25,010 bases of DNA from an uncultured Parabacteroides sp. (GTDB lineage: Bacteria > Bacteroidota > Bacteroidia > Bacteroidales > Tannerellaceae). The translations under genes and the position numbers were made by a program. Under the pieces are notes generated by a model. That model ran no database searches. It was not told the DNA's origin and saw nothing but the letters and a program-made list of their open reading frames with translations. The stretch is from assembly GCF_905196875.1 (NCBI RefSeq), contig NZ_CAJJWO010000077.1, positions 1 through 25,010 on the forward strand. Direction: 5' to 3'. This document shows positions 21,289 to 25,010 of this stretch, one piece after another. Position 1 is the first letter of the stretch. Each line of letters begins with the position of its first letter.

Positions 21289-23544
21289 GTGAAAAAGACA
21301 ATCTTATTCTTCCAGGCTGCTGTTCTTTGCTTGCTGGCAGGGTGTAAACCTGCTCCCAACAGTGGCTTACTAAGCGATGAAATCAAGTATGTTGATCCGT
21401 TCATCGGAACCGGATTCCATGGACATACCTTCCCCGGTGCCACCCGCCCCTTCGCGATGGTACAGGTAAGCCCGGATACGCATATCATGGGCTGGGATGC
21501 CAGTAGCGGTTATCATTACGATGACAGGGAAATCTATGGCTTCAGCCACACACACCTCTCAGGAACAGGTATCGGAGATCTGGGAGATGTAGCTCTACTG
21601 CCTTTCTCGGGTAGCGACTCGATCAAACCGGTCGGCCTTTTCAATAAAGACACAGAAAAAGCGACTCCGGGATTCTATGCCGTACGTCTGGATAATTTCG
21701 GTGTGAATGTAGAGTTGACAAGTACAGACAAGGTTGGTTTCCACAAATATACTTACGATAACCCCAAAGACCGTCGCGTTATGCTGGATCTGGGACATAT
21801 CCTGCAACCGAACTGGGGACATAAACTGGTAGATAACAACTATCTGTTCGTAAACGACTCAACTGTGGAGGGAACGGTCCGCACCCAGGGTTGGGCACAT
21901 TTCCATTCGGTTTCATACCGGATCACCTTCTCCGAACCGATCGAAACAATCTACCAATATATTGGCGGCAAGCTTCGCCAGGACTCTCTATTCCTGCGTA
22001 TCAATACTGCCGAAGATTTGAAATTCCATTATAAATTTCCAGAAAAATCTGAACCTCTATATGTAAAGGTTGCACTTTCTATGGTAGATACGGAAGGGGC
22101 TGAAAAGAACCTCGAAGCAGAACTTCCCGGCTGGGATTTCGAAGCAACCCGCATTAAATCAGCTGAAATATGGAACGACGCACTGAATGCGATCGAAATT
22201 CAGGCTGATCCTACTGTAATGGTCAATTTCTACACAGCTCTATATCATACAATGATCGCTCCGTTCGCTTATCAGGATGTAGACGACCGTTATCTGGGTA
22301 TGGATAAAAAGGTACATAAAGCAGAACCGGGTTATACGAACTATTCCGTATTCTCTTTATGGGATACCTTCCGTGCTTTACATCCGTTGATGACGATCAT
22401 CAATCCGGATCTGGCTGCCGACTGGGGAAAAGTATTGGTACAGGGATATAAAGAAGGTGGTATTCTACCAAAATGGCCGCTGGCTTCCAGTTATACAGGT
22501 TGTATGGTAGGCTATCCTGCCGTATCCGTTCTGGCTGACCTGGTTAGTAAAGATCTGGCTGATGGTCATCTGAAAACATGGGCGGAAGCCGGTGCCCGTC
22601 CCTCCGTTTACCGTGAAGATCTGGCAGAGAAGTTCAAAGGTACACGCGAACTCGATCTGATCACCCGCCATCCGTATTATAAAGAAAAATATGGATTCGT
22701 TCCGGCCGACTCGGTTCCCGAATCTGTTTCATGGGGATTGGAAATGGCTTACGAAGATTGGTGTATTTCACAGATCGCTGCTAAAGCAGGACTTGACTCA
22801 CTGGCTAAAGCGTATGCAGCCAAAGGAGAATACTACAAACGTTATCTGGATCCGGAAACAAAGATGATGCGTCCGATCATGAGTGACGGTTCTTTCCGTA
22901 CTCCATTCAATCCGCGTTACTCCGCTCACATGAGAAGTGATTATACAGAAGGAAATGCCTTCCAGTGGAGTTTCTTCGCACCGCATGATATGGATAATTT
23001 TATCGCTACGATCGGTGGTAAAAATGAACTGGAAACACGTCTGGATACATTATTTACGACTTCCTCACAAGTTGACGGCGAACATGCTTCCGGCGATATC
23101 ACCGGATTGATCGGTCAGTATGCGCATGGTAATGAACCGAGCCACCACATGGCTTATCTATATAACTGGACAGACTCCCCCTGGAAAGGACAAGAACGTC
23201 TGGATTATATCATGCGCGAATTCTATACAAATAAACCGGACGGTATTATTGGGAACGAAGATTGCGGACAGATGTCGGCATGGTACGTAATGAGCGCTTT
23301 GGGCTTCTATCAGGTTGCTCCGGGTATTCCGGTTTACACATTGGGCCGTCCGATGGTAGATCGTGCCTTAATTCACGTAAAAGGTGGCATATTTGAGATC
23401 CTGGTTAAGAATAACAGTCCGGAGAATAAATATATCAAAGAAGTGACATTAAACGGTAAGGTTCTCGATACCCCATTCTTCTCACATACCGATATGGTGA
23501 AAGGTGGTAAGTTGGTATTCGAAATGACCAATACACATCCATAA
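21289..23544 (+). CDS. GH92 alpha-mannosidase lipoprotein
   Basis: This 751-residue protein starts with GTG and a lipoprotein signal ending LLAGC (Cys19). GH92 hallmarks are clear: YVDPFIGTGFHGHTFPGA and ATRPFAMVQVSPDT near the N-terminus, GWDASSGYHYDD, and in the catalytic domain DYTEGNAFQWSFFAPHD with Glu554 as the likely general acid. GNEPSHHMAYLYNW (calcium and substrate site) and GNEDCGQMSAWYVMSALGFY (Glu657-Asp658, base region) follow. GH92 enzymes are calcium-dependent exo-acting inverting alpha-mannosidases, mostly alpha-1,2, that trim host or yeast N-glycans. No other N-glycan enzymes are adjacent, so it seems a solitary gene. The exact linkage cannot be told. The length is normal for the family. 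Confidence 0.94.
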   Translation: MKKTILFFQAAVLCLLAGCKPAPNSGLLSDEIKYVDPFIGTGFHGHTFPGATRPFAMVQVSPDTHIMGWDASSGYHYDDREIYGFSHTHLSGTGIGDLGDVALLPFSGSDSIKPVGLFNKDTEKATPGFYAVRLDNFGVNVELTSTDKVGFHKYTYDNPKDRRVMLDLGHILQPNWGHKLVDNNYLFVNDSTVEGTVRTQGWAHFHSVSYRITFSEPIETIYQYIGGKLRQDSLFLRINTAEDLKFHYKFPEKSEPLYVKVALSMVDTEGAEKNLEAELPGWDFEATRIKSAEIWNDALNAIEIQADPTVMVNFYTALYHTMIAPFAYQDVDDRYLGMDKKVHKAEPGYTNYSVFSLWDTFRALHPLMTIINPDLAADWGKVLVQGYKEGGILPKWPLASSYTGCMVGYPAVSVLADLVSKDLADGHLKTWAEAGARPSVYREDLAEKFKGTRELDLITRHPYYKEKYGFVPADSVPESVSWGLEMAYEDWCISQIAAKAGLDSLAKAYAAKGEYYKRYLDPETKMMRPIMSDGSFRTPFNPRYSAHMRSDYTEGNAFQWSFFAPHDMDNFIATIGGKNELETRLDTLFTTSSQVDGEHASGDITGLIGQYAHGNEPSHHMAYLYNWTDSPWKGQERLDYIMREFYTNKPDGIIGNEDCGQMSAWYVMSALGFYQVAPGIPVYTLGRPMVDRALIHVKGGIFEILVKNNSPENKYIKEVTLNGKVLDTPFFSHTDMVKGGKLVFEMTNTHP

Positions 23545-23550
23545 AAAACA

Positions 23551-23579
23551 ATGTCTACCGGTTCGTATCCGGTAGACAT
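23551..23579. terminator. Perfect 11-bp hairpin after the mannosidase gene
   Basis: ATGTCTACCGG (23551-23561) pairs perfectly with CCGGTAGACAT (23569-23579) around a 7-base loop, 6 bp after the stop codon. The T-tract (GTTTTTT) is on the minus-strand side, while the plus strand continues CCGATTAAG. It may stabilise the mRNA 3' end or stop transcription entering from the right. Confidence 0.65.
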
Positions 23580-23588
23580 CCGATTAAG

Positions 23589-23637
23589 AACGGGCAGAGC
23601 TTCCATAGAAAATAGAGGCTCCGCCCGTTTTATTTTT
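23589..23637 (+). terminator. Rho-independent terminator of the mannosidase gene
   Basis: AACGGGC (23589-23595) pairs with GCCCGTT (23623-23629), and GAGC / GCTC extends the stem past one mismatch. TTTATTTTT follows on the plus strand. It is the second of two tandem hairpins after the mannosidase gene. Confidence 0.8.
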
Positions 23638-23669
23638 CCCAAACCGGACAAGATATCCAATAGAATAAA

Positions 23670-23677
23670 TATATTTG
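23670..23677 (+). promoter_or_regulatory. -7 box (TATATTTG) for the YbjQ-family gene
   Basis: TATATTTG on the plus strand matches TAnnTTTG exactly and ends 25 bp before the ATG. It follows the mannosidase terminator, so the YbjQ gene is its own unit. Confidence 0.65.
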
Positions 23678-23702
23678 TCGTCAACAATAAAAAAAGAAAG
23701 CT

Positions 23703-24023
23703 ATGTTATTAACAACAACAAACAACATCGAAGGGAAAAAGATCGCTCAATACTATGGGATCGTTTCCGGTGAAACAATCATAGGAGCAAACGTATTCAA
23801 AGATTTTTTTGCCGGAATACGCGATATAGTAGGCGGACGCGCGGGTTCCTATGAGAGTGTCTTACGTGAAGCCAAAGATACAGCCCTGGAAGAAATGAGC
23901 CAACAGGCAGCACGCATGGGAGCCAATGCCGTTATTGCGGTCGATCTCGATTATGAAACAGTAGGAGGAAGCGGAAGTATGCTGATGGTTACGGCTGCCG
24001 GAACCGCAGTTCGTTTCGAATAA
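23703..24023 (+). CDS. YbjQ/UPF0145 family protein
   Basis: This 106-residue protein matches the YbjQ (UPF0145) family along its whole length, including GANVFKDFFAGIRDIVGGRAGSYE and the C-terminal ANAVIAVDLDYETVG followed by GSMLMVTAAGTAV. The family forms small cytoplasmic oligomers and has been described as a putative heavy-metal-binding domain; a firm role is not established. It has no signal peptide or membrane helix. It has its own promoter box and shares a bidirectional terminator with the convergent hydrolase gene. Confidence 0.95.
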   Translation: MLLTTTNNIEGKKIAQYYGIVSGETIIGANVFKDFFAGIRDIVGGRAGSYESVLREAKDTALEEMSQQAARMGANAVIAVDLDYETVGGSGSMLMVTAAGTAVRFE

Positions 24024-24025
24024 TA

Positions 24026-24062
24026 AAACCTTGTTTCCGTCTGGAGTACGGGGACAAGGTTT
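24026..24062. terminator. Bidirectional terminator between ybjQ-family and hydrolase genes
   Basis: AAACCTTGTTTCCG (24026-24039) pairs with CGGGGACAAGGTTT (24049-24062) over 14 positions, two of them G·U wobbles on the plus transcript, with a 9-base loop. It lies between two convergent stop codons, 24023 and 24072. The minus strand continues TTATTATT and the plus strand CTTTCCTT. Confidence 0.75.
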
Positions 24063-24071
24063 CTTTCCTTC

Positions 24072-24884
24072 TCAATGTTTTTCCAAAATCCTTTTCACAT
24101 GATTCTTTAGTATATGAAAAGCCGGTGTAGCCATCGATCCGTGATCATAGCCATCCAATTCATAAATATATGTCTCTTTATGTCCGGCTACTTTCATCAT
24201 TCTCCAGAAATAAGCATTCTCTTCATAGCGTCCTAACATTTCCATTTCACGATCACCTGAAACGATGATTAAAGGAGGAGCATCCGGACGAACATAGTAA
24301 AGCGGCGCATATTCGTCGATACTTGGCTGCGTCTCCTTCATCCCTAAAGATTCCCGATAAGCAAAATGGCTGATAGCATGCCCACTGAAAGGGATCAATG
24401 CAGCAATAGAGTCAGCATCCACACCATAAACTTGTAACCATTTTTTATCCAGACCGATCATATTTGTCAGATAACCACCCGCAGAATGTCCGGAAACAAA
24501 AATCCGGCCACGACTACCACCATATTTCTCTATCGTTTTAAAAGTCCAGGCAACCGCAGCAGCAGCATCGTCGATACAATCTTTAATATTACATTTAGGC
24601 AACAACCGGTAGTTAACAGCCACAACAGCCAAACCACAATTCTTCAACTCTTCCGGAATAAATTTACCTCCACCGGACAAACCGCCTCCATGAAACCAAA
24701 CGACTGTACCAAAATCTTTCATATTTTCCGGATAATAAAGATCCAGTTTACAGCGTTCCAGGCCATATGGGGTGCCCGTGACCCGATAAGGAATATCTCT
24801 TTCTACGGTATAACTAATACCCTTCTGAGCAGAAAGAATGGAGGAGATAAAAAGAAAAACAAATAAAATATAAGACTTGATCAT
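24072..24884 (-). CDS. Secreted alpha/beta-hydrolase (esterase/lipase type)
   Basis: I place the start at the ATG at 24884, giving 270 residues. A longer frame starting with TTG at 24905 would overlap the promoter box. The protein has a signal peptide (1-20, ending LSAQ), the oxyanion motif HGGG (65-68) and the nucleophile Ser134 in GHSAG. Asp211 (SGDRE) and His248 (YDHGS) complete the triad, as in hormone-sensitive-lipase-like esterases (BD-FAE type). Such enzymes cleave acyl or acetyl esters, in Bacteroidetes often on glycans, or small esters in the periplasm. The substrate is not clear from context: it is convergent with a YbjQ gene and lies downstream of an rRNA operon. Confidence 0.92.
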   Translation of the reverse strand: MIKSYILFVFLFISSILSAQKGISYTVERDIPYRVTGTPYGLERCKLDLYYPENMKDFGTVVWFHGGGLSGGGKFIPEELKNCGLAVVAVNYRLLPKCNIKDCIDDAAAAVAWTFKTIEKYGGSRGRIFVSGHSAGGYLTNMIGLDKKWLQVYGVDADSIAALIPFSGHAISHFAYRESLGMKETQPSIDEYAPLYYVRPDAPPLIIVSGDREMEMLGRYEENAYFWRMMKVAGHKETYIYELDGYDHGSMATPAFHILKNHVKRILEKH

Positions 24885-24902
24885 AAAGCATTGATTTTTG
24901 GA

Positions 24903-24910
24903 CAAAGATA
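24903..24910 (-). promoter_or_regulatory. -7 box (TATCTTTG) for the hydrolase gene
   Basis: TATCTTTG on the minus strand fits TAnnTTTG exactly, 18 bp before the ATG at 24884. It covers the alternative TTG at 24905, which is therefore not a translation start. Confidence 0.65.
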
Positions 24911-24923
24911 AAGGATTTATCTA

Positions 24924-24961
24924 AAACAAAAAAAGGAGTCAGCCCTTCGACTAACTCCTTT
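24924..24961 (-). terminator. Terminator of the rRNA operon
   Basis: On the minus strand AAAGGAGT pairs with ACTCCTTT (24961-24954 and 24939-24932), extended by a wobble pair and AG / CT, with a loop of about 8 bases. It is followed by a run of T residues (24934-24928). It lies about 25 bp past the 5S rRNA 3' end. Confidence 0.85.
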
Positions 24962-24986
24962 CATTTGTTTTGAGTCTCTGACTCTA

Positions 24987-25010
24987 AAACGGCGGCTATC
25001 TACTCTCCCA
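24987..25010 (-). rRNA. rrf: 5S rRNA, 3' end only
   Basis: The minus strand enters at the right edge with TGGGAGAGTAGATAGCCGCC, the closing segment of bacterial 5S rRNA (helix IV end and helix I strand), followed by GTTTT as in Bacteroidales. Only about 24 bases are visible; the rest lies outside the window. The exact 3' end is uncertain by a few bases. It implies that a 16S-23S-5S operon on the minus strand ends here. Confidence 0.82.

Noticed and set aside
24885..24905. TTG start for the hydrolase
   Set aside because: The TTG is part of the TATCTTTG promoter box, and the ATG at 24884 gives a proper signal peptide.

Overview
This window comes from a gut-type Bacteroidales bacterium, and a Parabacteroides-like genome is my best guess. 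The reasons are a SusC/SusD outer-membrane glycan-uptake pair controlled by an ECF sigma factor and FecR-type anti-sigma factor, serine-type sulfatases, a GH92 mannosidase lipoprotein, and the Bacteroidetes -7 promoter box (TAnnTTTG) in front of at least seven genes. The genus is inferred from gene style only. No CRISPR array, insertion sequence, phage gene or tRNA was seen, and no stretch longer than 300 bases lacks a gene.

Region 1 (about 1-10,080, all minus strand) is a polysaccharide utilization locus. Read in the direction of transcription it runs: ECF sigma factor, FecR anti-sigma factor, 178-bp leader, SusC-type TonB-dependent transporter with an STN signalling domain, SusD-type surface lipoprotein, then three S1-family sulfatases, the last cut by the window edge. 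The genes from susC onward are 18-29 bp apart or overlap by 4 bp, so they look like one transcript. The expected circuit is glycan binding at SusC/SusD, a signal through the STN domain to FecR, release of sigma, and transcription of susC onward. The sulfatases imply a sulfated glycan substrate. The leader between fecR and susC carries, on the opposite strand, a -7 box and a hairpin with a U-tract; together they look like a small cis-antisense RNA of the kind known to repress some Bacteroides loci of this type.

Region 2 (about 10,100-18,840) holds two large tricorn-type S41 peptidases (minus strand at 10,105 and plus strand at 15,502). Between them lie an aldo/keto reductase with a twin-arginine signal and two 4Fe-4S motifs, and an AqpZ-type water channel. 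Each has its own promoter box, and most have a clear terminator, so this looks like a set of single-gene units.

Region 3 (about 18,840-21,290, minus strand) contains a small ECF-sigma-like gene that has only region 2, its single-pass membrane partner, a lysine exporter LysO split into two overlapping genes, and a hypothetical exported protein.

Region 4 (about 21,200-25,010) has a divergent GH92 alpha-mannosidase lipoprotein, a YbjQ/UPF0145 protein, a secreted alpha/beta-hydrolase, and the 3' end of a 5S rRNA gene with its terminator. An rRNA operon therefore ends just inside the right edge.

Most of the window is recognisable Bacteroidales accessory and housekeeping content. The most unusual signals are the candidate antisense RNA at the susC leader, the region-2-only sigma factor behind an ECF-like promoter, and the difference in catalytic residues between the two tricorn-type peptidases.
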